Below are positions 1 through 8,049 of a DNA stretch of 51,484 nucleotides, in pieces; positions within the stretch are counted from its first letter, which is position 1, and every line of letters starts with the position of its first letter. The stretch lies in the NCBI GenBank assembly GCA_007695115.1, contig REEK01000118.1, forward strand, positions 1 through 51,484, given 5' to 3'. The translations under genes and the position numbers were made by a program. Under the pieces are notes generated by a model. The model did no database searches, was not told the origin of the DNA, and worked only from the letters and a program-made list of their open reading frames with translations. Origin of the DNA: Sphaerobacteraceae bacterium (GTDB lineage Bacteria > Chloroflexota > Chloroflexia > Thermomicrobiales > Thermomicrobiaceae).

Positions 1-131
1 GCCAGCAGACCAGCAATTGCCGGCGTGGCGAGGCCCAGAGCGGCCGCACGACGCACGAACTGCCTGCGCGAAAGCGCCACCGACGTCATTGAATCAATAC
101 TCATTGCATCGAACTTATTGAACAGAGACAT
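1..131 (-). CDS. Tat-exported protein, N-terminal fragment (runs off the window)
   Basis: Only the first 43 codons are present; the rest lies before base 1. The start is an ATG at 131 preceded by AGGAGGA (138-144), six bases upstream, a very strong ribosome binding site. The residues contain the twin-arginine motif SRRQFV (21-26) followed by a hydrophobic Ala/Leu-rich segment, so the product is exported folded by the Tat system. Such leaders are common on ABC-transporter solute-binding proteins and on cofactor-bearing oxidoreductases, but the mature domain is not visible and no function can be given. Confidence 0.75.
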   Translation of the reverse strand, partial: MSLFNKFDAMSIDSMTSVALSRRQFVRRAAALGLATPAIAGLL

Positions 132-484
132 TCAAATTCCTCCTCCGCGATGGTCGCTCGCTCTCTGCGAGTCGATCCCATCAACAAACGTTCTTGTGAT
201 GAAGTTCACAACCTCTCGTGCTTTCGAGCCATGCTCGATTTCGCGGCACTGATGCCGCCCTGGCCCCTACCGACGAACGTCCATCAGTCCGAAATGCTCG
301 GATCCGATAGTGCTCCTCGAAGCGAGGAAGCCGCTACTCTCTAACTTTGCCGAACTGTGAATCCGGCTGAGATTCCTTAGCGGGAAGCGTTCTGGATGTC
401 GGTAAACACTGAACCGGTGCCGTGGCAATGGCCCGTTTTTCAGTGCATCCGCCGGTGTCGACACGAGTAACCGGCATCGATGAG

Positions 485-505
485 GACGATCCTCTGAGGA
501 TCGTC
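485..505. repeat. Perfect 10-1-10 inverted repeat
   Basis: GACGATCCTC (485-494) and GAGGATCGTC (496-505) are exact reverse complements around one central base. As RNA this would be an 8-bp stem with a 5-base loop. No T-run follows on either strand, so an operator-like dyad is as likely as a terminator. It lies about 350 bases upstream of the Tat-exported gene. Confidence 0.5.
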
Positions 506-728
506 GTAACTCAGTTCAAAAAACCGTCGGACTGTGTCCAGCGCTTGCAGGATACATCACTATCACCCTCTCAACGTTGGTCCGGCTGTGAGACTCGCCA
601 GGTGAGCAACTCGGCTGAACGCCACCACTACTCATCGGAAGAACCCAACCAACCAGCCGATACCCGCTGATCGTCCCCAACCGATCTCCATCGACCTTCG
701 TCTTCGAGAGTGTGATCAATCCCGAATG

Positions 729-745
729 GTTGCGCCTGGCGCAAC
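729..745. promoter_or_regulatory. Perfect 17-bp palindrome, possible operator
   Basis: GTTGCGCC (729-736), a central T, and GGCGCAAC (738-745) form a perfect 8-1-8 palindrome. With a one-base centre it suits a dimeric DNA-binding protein better than an RNA hairpin. No regulator gene is adjacent. A weaker related dyad, GCGCATGCGC, occurs at 6904-6913 just before the flavin reductase gene. Confidence 0.4.
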
Positions 746-881
746 GAACTCAAGTCAATGAGACTGCGAATTAGGGGACTAAACGAACCGTCTCCGACGG
801 ACGTCACTCCGCCAATACTAACGGATTCTCGGCAAGAAGTGCAAACTACTTGTCATTAATCGCGTGCTCCGAGCGGATTCT

Positions 882-921
882 GCCTGCCGTTTCTGACTGA
901 TTACAGACGCAAACGGCAGGC
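882..921 (-). terminator. Hairpin behind the D-cysteine desulfhydrase-like gene
   Basis: GCCTGCCGTTT (882-892) pairs perfectly with AAACGGCAGGC (911-921), an 11-bp stem with an 18-base loop. It starts 17 bases beyond the stop codon of the minus-strand gene at 939, the expected place for a terminator. No clear T-run follows, so efficiency is uncertain. Confidence 0.55.
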
Positions 922-938
922 CATGACTCCGAATTTCG

Positions 939-1982
939 TCAGTCCAGGTCGGGACCACTGAACGAACCGGCAATTCCATCTGCCTGAGCAAAAAGCGCTG
1001 GCGTACCGCCGGTGTGGTGGAAAATCACCACATCGCTGCTGGTCAGTTTCCCGGTACGGATGTGGTCGATCAATGCCGACATCGTTTTGCCGGTGTATAC
1101 CGGATCGAGCAGTAGGCCCTCAGTGCGCGCCGCAATCTCGATCGCCTCGAGACATCCCTCGTTGGGAATCCCGTAGCTTGGAAGATAGTAGTTATCGTCG
1201 ATAACGATGTCAGACTCGACGAGCCGTACATCACTCCCGATATGCTCTGCAGTAGCGTTGGCCAGCGGAAGCACCACCGAGCGGGTCTTCTCGGCATTCT
1301 GATCACAGGCACTGCCGACCACCGCGAATGGAGCATGCGCCAGTTTCGCCCCCAGAGCCAGCCCGGCATGTGTTCCACCGGACGTACTGCTGGTGGTGTA
1401 CCAGTGTGTCGCGGTCATTGAGTTATCGCGCAGCTGAGTAATCGTCTCGTACACCGCGTTGACGTAGGCGGTTGCTCCGATTGCGTTGGACCCTCCGCCA
1501 GGGATGACATAGGGTCGCTCGCCCTTGTCACGCAGGTCGGCGGCTACCTGATCCATGAAACGCAGACGATCCTGCCAGTCGCCCTGGTACCACTCGATCT
1601 TGGCTCCCATGATGTTATCGAGCAGCAGGTTGCCCTGCGGAGCCTGATCAGGGTCGGTCGACCCGTAATGCTTCGAATACGGCGCGAAGATCAATACGGC
1701 CTTCAATCCGGATTTCCGGGCTGCGGCAGCCGTCTGACGACAGTGGTTCGATTGTGGCGCCCCGGCCGTCATCAGTACGGTCGCGTCCTGCGCCAGCGCA
1801 TCTGCTACCAGGTACTCCAGCTTTCGCGCTTTGTTTCCCCCAAGCGCCAGTCCGGTGAGATCGTCTCGCTTGATCCAGATCTCCGGCCCGCCGAGTTCCG
1901 CGCTCAGATTGGGCGCCGGCTCGAGTGGCGTCGGGAGATGAGCGATATCCACGCGTGGGATGCTTGTCAGTCGCACAGGCAT
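939..1982 (-). CDS. D-cysteine desulfhydrase / ACC deaminase family PLP enzyme
   Basis: A fold-type II PLP enzyme of the D-cysteine desulfhydrase and 1-aminocyclopropane-1-carboxylate deaminase family. Such enzymes release pyruvate and ammonia, with H2S from D-cysteine. Diagnostic stretches are WIKRDDLTG, then GGNKARKLEY with the Schiff-base lysine, then GAPQSNHCRQTAAAA; the glycine-rich phosphate loop SSTSGGTHAG lies near the middle. The C-terminal VIFHHTGGTPALF is typical. The frame is open to a GTG at 2003, but that codon lies inside the stem of the preceding gene's terminator, so I start at the ATG at 1982. A GTG at 1976 has better spacing to GGAAGGA and is an equally good alternative. 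Substrate preference cannot be read from sequence. Confidence 0.85.
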   Translation of the reverse strand: MPVRLTSIPRVDIAHLPTPLEPAPNLSAELGGPEIWIKRDDLTGLALGGNKARKLEYLVADALAQDATVLMTAGAPQSNHCRQTAAAARKSGLKAVLIFAPYSKHYGSTDPDQAPQGNLLLDNIMGAKIEWYQGDWQDRLRFMDQVAADLRDKGERPYVIPGGGSNAIGATAYVNAVYETITQLRDNSMTATHWYTTSSTSGGTHAGLALGAKLAHAPFAVVGSACDQNAEKTRSVVLPLANATAEHIGSDVRLVESDIVIDDNYYLPSYGIPNEGCLEAIEIAARTEGLLLDPVYTGKTMSALIDHIRTGKLTSSDVVIFHHTGGTPALFAQADGIAGSFSGPDLD

Positions 1983-1994
1983 CTTCCTTCCCAG

Positions 1995-2021
1995 AAAAAG
2001 CACCCGCCGAATGGCGGGTGC
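1995..2021 (-). terminator. Intrinsic terminator after fgd
   Basis: GGCGGGTGC and GCACCCGCC form a perfect 9-bp GC-rich stem (2000-2008 with 2013-2021) around a four-base loop. On the minus strand it is followed at once by TTTTT (1999-1995). It lies downstream of the fgd stop at 2103 and directly in front of the D-cysteine desulfhydrase-like gene, which separates the two transcripts or attenuates readthrough. Confidence 0.85.
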
Positions 2022-2102
2022 GCGGTTTCATTCCTGCCGGGAGGATGCTACCCGAACACCATCACAGCGGCAACCGGATCAACGTGTTCGGACAATCGTC
2101 GA

Positions 2103-3107
2103 TCAATATCCGAGATCGCGCAGCTTCGGGAGCACCTTCTCACCGTAGAGCTTGATAAACCGCTCCTGATCCGGACCTGGCGCGTGGAAGACGAGATGCC
2201 GGAATCCCAGATCAAGATACGGCTTGAGTTTCTCGATATGCTCGTCTGGATCCGTAGAGACGATCCAGCGACTGGCAGCCCGTTCAGCCGGCAGCGCATC
2301 GGCCAGCTTCTCCATCTCCATTGGATCTTCGACACCGGTCTTTTCTTCAGGAGACAGCGCCAGAGCACCCCAGTAACGAGTGTCCTCCATCGCTTTATCC
2401 ATATCGGTGTCGAATGAGACTTTCATCTCGATCATCTTTTCGATGTCGTCGTAGTTCCGGCCGGCTTTGTCAGCACCCTCACGAACGCTGGGGAGCAGCT
2501 TTTCGCTGTAGAGCGCCGGGTCCTTACCACTCGTGCAGATGAATCCATCTCCCAGTCGTCCAGCCAGGCGGGATGCTGTGGGTCCGCCACCAGCGATGAA
2601 GATCGGAATCTGCTCGTCCGGGCGATCGTAGATGGTGGCTCCAGCGGTCGTGAAGTATTCGCCATCCCAGTAGACCCGCTCTTCGCTCCAGAGCTTCTTC
2701 ATCAACTCCACGCTCTCGCGCAGCCGTCCGAATCGCTCCTTGAACGCAGGCCATTCCATACCGGTCGCCGGCACTTCATTCAGCGATTCACCAGTACCGA
2801 CGCCAAGAAATACCCGGCCCGGATTCAGACAGGCGATCGTGCCCATTGCCTGAGCCACGATCGACGGATGATATCGGAAGGTCGGGGTGACGACGCTCGT
2901 GCCGAGTTTCACCCGGCTGGTTCGCTCGCCGAGTGCAGCGACCCAGGAGAATGAGAATGGCGAATGTCCGCCTGTGTGTCGCCATGGCTGAAAGTGGTCG
3001 CTGACCACAACGGAATCGAACCCGTTCTCTTCGGCAGCAATTCCAAAATCCAGCATCTCGCGTGGCGCAAATTGCTCAGCCGACGCCTTGTACCCGAGGG
3101 TAAGCAT
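2103..3107 (-). CDS. fgd: F420-dependent glucose-6-phosphate dehydrogenase
   Basis: Oxidises glucose 6-phosphate to 6-phosphogluconolactone while reducing the deazaflavin F420, in the cytoplasm. The 334-residue protein follows the mycobacterial Fgd1 sequence almost block by block from memory: [14 protein letters not shown] at the start, SDHFQPWRH with the catalytic-site Asp37-His38 and Trp42, [10 protein letters not shown] with the glutamate, DGFICTSGK with a phosphate-contacting lysine, MEKLADALP with the second lysine, and [10 protein letters not shown] with the arginine. All known substrate-binding residues are kept, so this is Fgd rather than a generic luciferase-like oxidoreductase. I start at the ATG at 3107 because AAGGGAG lies seven bases ahead; the 23 extra codons upstream have no family match. 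It implies that the organism makes F420. Confidence 0.92.
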   Translation of the reverse strand: MLTLGYKASAEQFAPREMLDFGIAAEENGFDSVVVSDHFQPWRHTGGHSPFSFSWVAALGERTSRVKLGTSVVTPTFRYHPSIVAQAMGTIACLNPGRVFLGVGTGESLNEVPATGMEWPAFKERFGRLRESVELMKKLWSEERVYWDGEYFTTAGATIYDRPDEQIPIFIAGGGPTASRLAGRLGDGFICTSGKDPALYSEKLLPSVREGADKAGRNYDDIEKMIEMKVSFDTDMDKAMEDTRYWGALALSPEEKTGVEDPMEMEKLADALPAERAASRWIVSTDPDEHIEKLKPYLDLGFRHLVFHAPGPDQERFIKLYGEKVLPKLRDLGY

Positions 3108-3203
3108 CGAGGCTCCCTTCTCACAGCATGTGAAAACATATCGCTTGTTGTCCCGCCCCACACAATTAATCCACATTGCATGATTCGGTCCGTTGCTTTG
3201 CTA

Positions 3204-3365
3204 TCAGAACCGGTCGATCCGGAACGAGGCGATCGCGTGCTCACTCCTTCTGGACGCTATCAGATCAGCAATTATTCCCGTCGTCACTTCTGCACCGCGC
3301 CGGATCAGTTCGAGCGCGATTCCAGGACCAATCATGCCGGCATAGACCACGATGACTTTCGACAC
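3204..3365 (-). pseudogene. Remnant of a Rossmann-fold (FAD/NAD-binding) oxidoreductase
   Basis: A 53-codon frame from a GTG at 3365 to a TGA at 3204 encodes SKVIVVYAGMIGPGIALEL followed by IRRGAEV. This is the beta-alpha-beta dinucleotide-binding N-terminus of a DAO-type flavoprotein or of a hydroxyacyl-CoA dehydrogenase-like protein. The first glycine of GxGxxG is replaced by tyrosine, and after IRRGAEVTTG the resemblance stops and the frame closes. No rest of the enzyme is present before fgd at 3107. I read it as the decayed 5' end of a deleted gene. The alternative, a chance match, is unlikely over about 26 residues but possible. Confidence 0.55.
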
Positions 3366-3533
3366 CGAGAAGCTGATTCCTCAGTTCGCGAACAGGTGAC
3401 CCTCAACAGGAACTCTGCGGCCAATCAGCAGGACAGTCAAGAGACTACGATTCACCGCCACAGACCGCCACTACTATGCTAGTCTCTTGAAAGGACACCG
3501 GGATCATTCAACCGAGAGAATTGGAATAAACAC

Positions 3534-4775
3534 GTGAGTCAGCCACCAGCGAAAGCTCAGACCTTCGACATCCAGTGGTCCGGAGACGTGGTCGTGGTCG
3601 GTGCCGGGATTGTCGGGCTTGCCGTGGCCCGCGAGATCCTTCGACGCCAGCCCCAGACGCGCCTTGCCGTTCTCGACAAAGAGTCCGATATCGCACAGCA
3701 CCAGACCGGCCACAACAGCGGCGTCATCCATTCCGGCATCTATTACAAACCCGGTTCCGTCAAAGCGAAGGCGTGCGTTGCCGGTGCCGCACAGTTGATG
3801 CAGTTCTGCGACGAACGCGAGATCCCGTATCAGCGTTGTGGCAAAGTGATCATTGCAACCGAAGAAGAAGAACTCCCCCGTCTCAACGATCTTCTGGAAC
3901 GAGGAAACGCCAACGGTTGCCGCGACCTGCGGATCATCGATGCCGACGAGCTCAAAGAGGTCGAGCCCCACGCAACCGGCATCAAGGCGCTCCTCTCTCC
4001 GAATACCGGCATCGTCGACTACCGTGACGTGGCCCGTGCCTATGCAAGCGATATCAGAAAGAGCTCCGGTCAGATTCTCACCAATCACGAGGTGCTGGCG
4101 CTTCACCAGCGTCCCGAAGGCACGATTCTCGAGACAAGTGGCGGCTACATTCAGGCCAGGCGAGTGGTGACATGTGGTGGACTCTGGGCCGACCGCGTCG
4201 CCCGGTTGACTGGGGCGCCACAAGAGCCGCGGATCGTTCCGTTCCGGGGCGATTACTACATCCTGCGTCACGATCGGCGCCACCTCGTTCGCAGCAATAT
4301 CTATCCCGTTCCGGACCCGCGGTTCCCATTTCTGGGAGTCCATCTGACCCCGAGAATCGATGGCGATATCTGGCTGGGCCCCAACGCGGTACTGGCGTTC
4401 GCCAGAGATGGCTACCGCTTCAGAGACGTGAACTTCGGCGACCTCCGTGAGATGGCAGGATTCACCGGCTTTCTCAAGTTCGCCCGCAATAACTGGCGAA
4501 CCGGAGCCGACGAGATGCTGCGGGATCTGAGCAAGAAACGCTTCCTCGCCTCGCTGCAGCGCTACGTACCGGAACTCCGGATGGAAGATCTGGTTCCGGG
4601 GCCGTCTGGGGTGCGCGCCCAGGCACTCAGCGACGATGGCCAGCTGGTCGACGATTTCATCTTCAGCGAGTCCGACGGTATCCTGCACGTCCGAAACGCT
4701 CCATCGCCAGCGGCGACGTCTTCGCTCGTAATCGGGCAGATGGTCGTCGATCGATTCGAAGAAATGGGAGGCTGA
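3534..4775 (+). CDS. lhgO: L-2-hydroxyglutarate oxidase (FAD-dependent)
   Basis: A 413-residue DAO-superfamily flavoprotein. The FAD-binding VVVVGAGIVGLAVARE occurs at about residues 19-34, followed by the LhgO signature HNSGVIHSGIYYKPGSVKA and KACVAGAAQLMQFC. The family oxidises L-2-hydroxyglutarate to 2-oxoglutarate, passing electrons to the membrane quinone pool, and clears a dead-end metabolite. The C-terminal GPSGVRAQAL with FIFSESDGILHVRNAPSPAATSS is also typical. The start is a GTG with only a weak GA-rich ribosome binding site. A threonine synthase-like gene begins five bases downstream, so the two are co-transcribed. Membrane association is by family knowledge; no membrane span is visible. 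Confidence 0.88.
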   Translation: MSQPPAKAQTFDIQWSGDVVVVGAGIVGLAVAREILRRQPQTRLAVLDKESDIAQHQTGHNSGVIHSGIYYKPGSVKAKACVAGAAQLMQFCDEREIPYQRCGKVIIATEEEELPRLNDLLERGNANGCRDLRIIDADELKEVEPHATGIKALLSPNTGIVDYRDVARAYASDIRKSSGQILTNHEVLALHQRPEGTILETSGGYIQARRVVTCGGLWADRVARLTGAPQEPRIVPFRGDYYILRHDRRHLVRSNIYPVPDPRFPFLGVHLTPRIDGDIWLGPNAVLAFARDGYRFRDVNFGDLREMAGFTGFLKFARNNWRTGADEMLRDLSKKRFLASLQRYVPELRMEDLVPGPSGVRAQALSDDGQLVDDFIFSESDGILHVRNAPSPAATSSLVIGQMVVDRFEEMGG

Positions 4776-4780
4776 CCAGC

Positions 4781-5914
4781 ATGATGCGGCCGTCGTTTGC
4801 CTGGCATTTCAGCTGTGTCGTCTGCGGCACCACTATCCCGGCAGACCATCTCGTTTGGCAATGCCCGCAGTGTTCAGGAGAACTGAGAATAGAAGGGTTG
4901 CCGGGGCAGCTGGATCGCCCCGCGCTGACTGGCCACGGCCTGTGGCGCAGCGCAAGCGTTCTTCCGGTGCCCGCGCCGGATCGTGGAACGATGCTCGGTG
5001 AGGGCGATACGCCGCTGATTTCGGTAGAAATCGATGGCGCTCTGGTGCATCTGAAGCTCGACAGCCTGCTCCCTACCGGCTCGTTCAAGGACCGCGGGGC
5101 AGCGGTGCTCGCCCAATACCTTCAGCTTGTTGGAGCGAAACGAATCATCGTCGACTCATCGGGCAACGCCGCGGCGGCGATGTCCGCGTTCGCTGCGGCA
5201 GCCGGTCTCGAGTGTGTGGTCTATGTCCCGGCCTCTGCCTCGCCCGGTAAGCTCGTGCAGGCCAGAGCCTACGGCGCAGCCGTGATTCCAGTTGAGGGTA
5301 GCCGGGACGACGTCGCCCACGCTGCGCAATCGGCAGCCGCGTCCGACGATTCCGCCAGCTACGCCAGCCACAACTGGCATCCAGTGTTTGTCGAAGGCGT
5401 GAAGACCTGGGCCCATGAGGTTCACTATCAGCTCGGCGGGCGACAACCGGATACGGTGATCGTTCCGACCGGTGGCGGATCTTCATTCGTCGGGGCATGG
5501 CACGGGTTTCGGGAAACGGGAGCATCGATTCCACGGCTGATCGCCGCGCAGCCCGAGGCATGTCACCCGATCGTTCGGGCCTGGCAATCTGGCACATCGA
5601 TCACGTCGATGCCAGCAGAGACAACGATGGCCGAAGGTACGAAGATCGCCCTGCCTTCCCGGCCGGCGCAGATCCTCGAAGCGCTCGGCGATTCAGATGG
5701 AGCGGGTGTCGCAGTGTCCGAGGATGAACTCACCTCAGCCTCAATGCTGCTGTGGAGCATGGGCGTATATGTTGAGCCGACGGCCGCACTCGGTGTCGCA
5801 GCGTTTCGCATCATGAAGCAGCAGGGCGATGTTGAGGAAGGCACAACGGTGGTGATTCATATCACCGGGAATGGACTGAAATCGACCCCGGTCATCGACG
5901 AGGTGCTGTCCTGA
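4781..5914 (+). CDS. Threonine synthase-like PLP enzyme with N-terminal zinc ribbon
   Basis: A 377-residue fold-type II PLP protein. Four cysteines at 12, 15, 28 and 31 form the rubredoxin-like zinc ribbon common on archaeal-type threonine synthases. GEGDTPL is followed by PTGSFKDRG with the PLP lysine at 103, DSSGNAAAAMSAFAA, and the phosphate loop PTGGGSS. Threonine synthase converts O-phosphohomoserine to threonine. At 377 residues it is near the usual length of this subgroup. GGGAGG at the end of lhgO, about 15 bases upstream, serves as ribosome binding site, and the coupling to lhgO is tight. A second Met codon follows immediately. Related PLP lyases share these motifs, so the exact reaction is probable rather than certain. 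Confidence 0.78.
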   Translation: MMRPSFAWHFSCVVCGTTIPADHLVWQCPQCSGELRIEGLPGQLDRPALTGHGLWRSASVLPVPAPDRGTMLGEGDTPLISVEIDGALVHLKLDSLLPTGSFKDRGAAVLAQYLQLVGAKRIIVDSSGNAAAAMSAFAAAAGLECVVYVPASASPGKLVQARAYGAAVIPVEGSRDDVAHAAQSAAASDDSASYASHNWHPVFVEGVKTWAHEVHYQLGGRQPDTVIVPTGGGSSFVGAWHGFRETGASIPRLIAAQPEACHPIVRAWQSGTSITSMPAETTMAEGTKIALPSRPAQILEALGDSDGAGVAVSEDELTSASMLLWSMGVYVEPTAALGVAAFRIMKQQGDVEEGTTVVIHITGNGLKSTPVIDEVLS

Positions 5915-5923
5915 CGTCACGGT

Positions 5924-6838
5924 TCAGTCAGTCGTGGTGAGAAACGCGCTGATTCGCCGCCCAAGAGCCCCTGGCTGGTCTTCCATCAAAAAGTGACTGG
6001 CATTATCGAGCATCAGCACCTCAGGGCCGCCCAGCAACTGACGGATGTCGCTGAAATCCGACATTCCAAACGCAGGGTCACGCCGACCCCAGACTAGCAG
6101 CGACTGACCGTTGTACCCCGGCAAACCTGCACGCCAGCGGTCGAAGTCAGCGGCCGAGACCGGCCGCGACTGATAGAAGCGAGCCAGCGATTGCCCGAAC
6201 CCGCGCTCGAACGGATACCAGTAGCCAGCGAACCAGTCCGGATCAGCCGGATTGACCAAAAACTGGCTGGCCGCCAATCGCAGCATCCAGGGCCTGGCGA
6301 GAATCATCGAGAGTTGCCCCATCCAGGGGATTCGCAATGGCGTTAACAGATCGATCCTCCACCCCGAGCCAATCCATGCTGTCGGACGCAGGCTGGTGTT
6401 GGTGAAAACCACCTTCGGATAGCGATCCGGGCTGCGGGTGATCAACTCGCTGGCAACGAGGCCACCGAAATCATGGGCGACCAGCACTGGTCGTGATTCA
6501 GATCCGAGCAACTGGTTGATTGCCTGCTCGATGAGAGCGGTTATCGTGGCAATGGTGAACGGCCTGTCGGCATCCAGCGAGGAAAGCCCGAACCCGGGAA
6601 GGTCGAGCGCGATCGATCGCCGGTTCTCAGGCATTGCGGGAATGACGTTCCGCCAGATCCACGACCAGGTGGGGATTCCGTGCAGAAAGACGACTGGCGA
6701 CGCGCTGTCTGGTCGCCCGGTCTCTATACAAAAGACCCTGGCGCCATCCAGATGAATGACGGAGCCACCAGCGGCAAATTCCGATGGAGTACGCTCGCAG
6801 ATAGCAGTTCGGCTTGCATGTCTTCGACTCAACCCCAT
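5924..6838 (-). CDS. Alpha/beta hydrolase, haloalkane dehalogenase / epoxide hydrolase subfamily
   Basis: A 304-residue alpha/beta-fold hydrolase. The oxyanion-hole motif HGIPTWSWIWR (53-63) corresponds to the HGNPT-type motif of haloalkane dehalogenases. The nucleophile elbow is AHDFGG with Asp123 instead of serine, which limits the reaction to dehalogenases, epoxide hydrolases and fluoroacetate dehalogenase-like enzymes. LVWGRRDPAFG supplies the acid region and NASHFLMEDQP the catalytic histidine. It has no signal peptide. The start at 6838 has no strong ribosome binding site, and a start some codons further in cannot be excluded. It converges with the threonine synthase-like gene, with only nine bases between the ends. 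Substrate unknown. Confidence 0.8.
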   Translation of the reverse strand: MGLSRRHASRTAICERTPSEFAAGGSVIHLDGARVFCIETGRPDSASPVVFLHGIPTWSWIWRNVIPAMPENRRSIALDLPGFGLSSLDADRPFTIATITALIEQAINQLLGSESRPVLVAHDFGGLVASELITRSPDRYPKVVFTNTSLRPTAWIGSGWRIDLLTPLRIPWMGQLSMILARPWMLRLAASQFLVNPADPDWFAGYWYPFERGFGQSLARFYQSRPVSAADFDRWRAGLPGYNGQSLLVWGRRDPAFGMSDFSDIRQLLGGPEVLMLDNASHFLMEDQPGALGRRISAFLTTTD

Positions 6839-6924
6839 AGCGTCGGCTCAGGCTCTCTGGTCAGAAGGTTTGGAAACCTGTACGGTTAGAAATCGGAACG
6901 TTCGCGCATGCGCAAGGTAACAGG

Positions 6925-7407
6925 ATGATTGACACGAAGGTATTCAAAAACGTAATGGCCCGCATTCCGACTGCCGTGGCAGTCATCACCAGTCGGAGCG
7001 ATTCCGGATTTCACGGGGTGACGGTGTCATCCTTTGGGTCGCTCTCGCTCGACCCACCCCTCGCATACGTGAGCATTCTCAAAGAGATCAACAGTCATGA
7101 TCGTCTGCTCAATGCCGACGGGTTCGTGATCAACGTCCTGGCCCGGGAGCACACGTTCTTTGCCGAGCAATTCTCGGGACAGACGCCGCTGGCGGAACCG
7201 GACTTTGGTGGTGTTCCCCACAAGATCGGACAGATGGGGCTCCCCTTGATCGACGGCTGCGTCTCGTGGATCGAGTGCCGTCACTGGGAACAGCACCCGG
7301 CCGGTGATCATACGTTGTTCATCGGGGAGATCGTCAATATCCAGGCAGGAGAAAGCGACGACCCGCTGGTGTACTTTGACCGCGAGTTTCTCGAACTGTC
7401 CTGGTAG
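6925..7407 (+). CDS. Flavin reductase-like FMN-binding protein
   Basis: A 160-residue split-barrel flavin reductase domain protein. The order MARIPTAVAVITSR, GVTVSSFGSLSLDPPLAYVSI, FVINVLA and the HTLFIGEIV stretch near the C-terminus are all characteristic. Members reduce FMN or FAD with NAD(P)H for partner monooxygenases, or bind flavin themselves; no monooxygenase is adjacent. The length is standard. The start ATG follows AGG with an AAGGTAA further up, a moderate ribosome binding site. It is divergent from the alpha/beta hydrolase gene, and the 86 bases between carry a GCGCATGCGC palindrome (6904-6913) that could be a shared control site. Confidence 0.85.
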   Translation: MIDTKVFKNVMARIPTAVAVITSRSDSGFHGVTVSSFGSLSLDPPLAYVSILKEINSHDRLLNADGFVINVLAREHTFFAEQFSGQTPLAEPDFGGVPHKIGQMGLPLIDGCVSWIECRHWEQHPAGDHTLFIGEIVNIQAGESDDPLVYFDREFLELSW

Positions 7408-7413
7408 TCCGGA

Positions 7414-7776
7414 TCAGAACTGGATACGTATCGCCGCCGAATCGATCGTCCAGCCAATCTCCCGCGCCTCAGCCCGACGCTCGCGCAGTTCCTGCATCTG
7501 TGTGGGAGAGACCCTGATCGGCGTGAGCTTGATGTTCTTGCTCATCTCAACTCGAAGCAACGGCCGAACCTCTTTGAGCGGGGTCAGGTTGAACCGGCGC
7601 TCGGAAACCCGCTCCGCGGGGTTCGAAGCATCATCGTAGCTGATCATCGGGTAATCGAAAGAATCGACGGCGCTCGACTCGACTTCGCGAGCAGGATCGT
7701 TCCGCAAGTGAGCCGGCGTAAGACTCGCTGGTTTGAATGGATTTTCCGGCGGCGGGTGATTCTCATGACTGGGCAT
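7414..7776 (-). CDS. Hypothetical protein, 120 residues
   Basis: I do not recognise this protein. It is hydrophilic, with a Pro/Asn-rich N-terminus, an acidic middle and a basic helical stretch (MQELRERRAEAREIGW) before the end. No signal peptide or membrane segment is present. It is likely real because GGGAGG lies seven bases ahead of the ATG at 7776 and its codon use resembles that of its neighbours. It converges with the flavin reductase gene, with six bases between the stops. Confidence 0.6.
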   Translation of the reverse strand: MPSHENHPPPENPFKPASLTPAHLRNDPAREVESSAVDSFDYPMISYDDASNPAERVSERRFNLTPLKEVRPLLRVEMSKNIKLTPIRVSPTQMQELRERRAEAREIGWTIDSAAIRIQF

Positions 7777-8049
7777 CTCAACCTCCCGGTAGTGCAGTGA
7801 TGAACGGTGAAACGATGGTGCGACGGCCTCGAACAGACGGCTATCGGGAATTGAAACGATCGATGTGCGTTCTCATTAGTGACAAATTCGACACGGTTCG
7901 TATGATTGGGAATAGATATTCGGTTGTCGTTTCCTCGGTCAATGGTACTCTGGAAAGGTCGACATGTGTATCCCGAATGTCGATAGCCTGAGTTGGTCAG
8001 GTTTCCAGTCTCGATCTAACCGCTATTCAGCATCATTGGTGATGAGCAA

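Larger units (their letters stand above)
132..938. other. 800-base intergenic region without a convincing gene
   Basis: No open frame here has both a ribosome binding site and recognisable protein sequence. The upstream end holds the ribosome binding site of the Tat-exported gene. Three dyads stand out and are listed separately: a perfect palindrome at 485-505, another at 729-745, and a long hairpin at 882-921 that lies behind the D-cysteine desulfhydrase-like gene. A small 5-bp hairpin also sits at 788-800. The size and the palindromes suggest a regulatory region or a lost gene, but nothing coding can be recognised. Confidence 0.6.

Noticed and set aside
267-464. Short open frames in the 132-938 region
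   Set aside because: No ribosome binding sites, no protein-like composition and overlapping frames on both strands.
3504-4688. 394-codon open frame antisense to lhgO
   Set aside because: The lhgO sense frame matches its family from end to end; the antisense frame does not resemble any protein.
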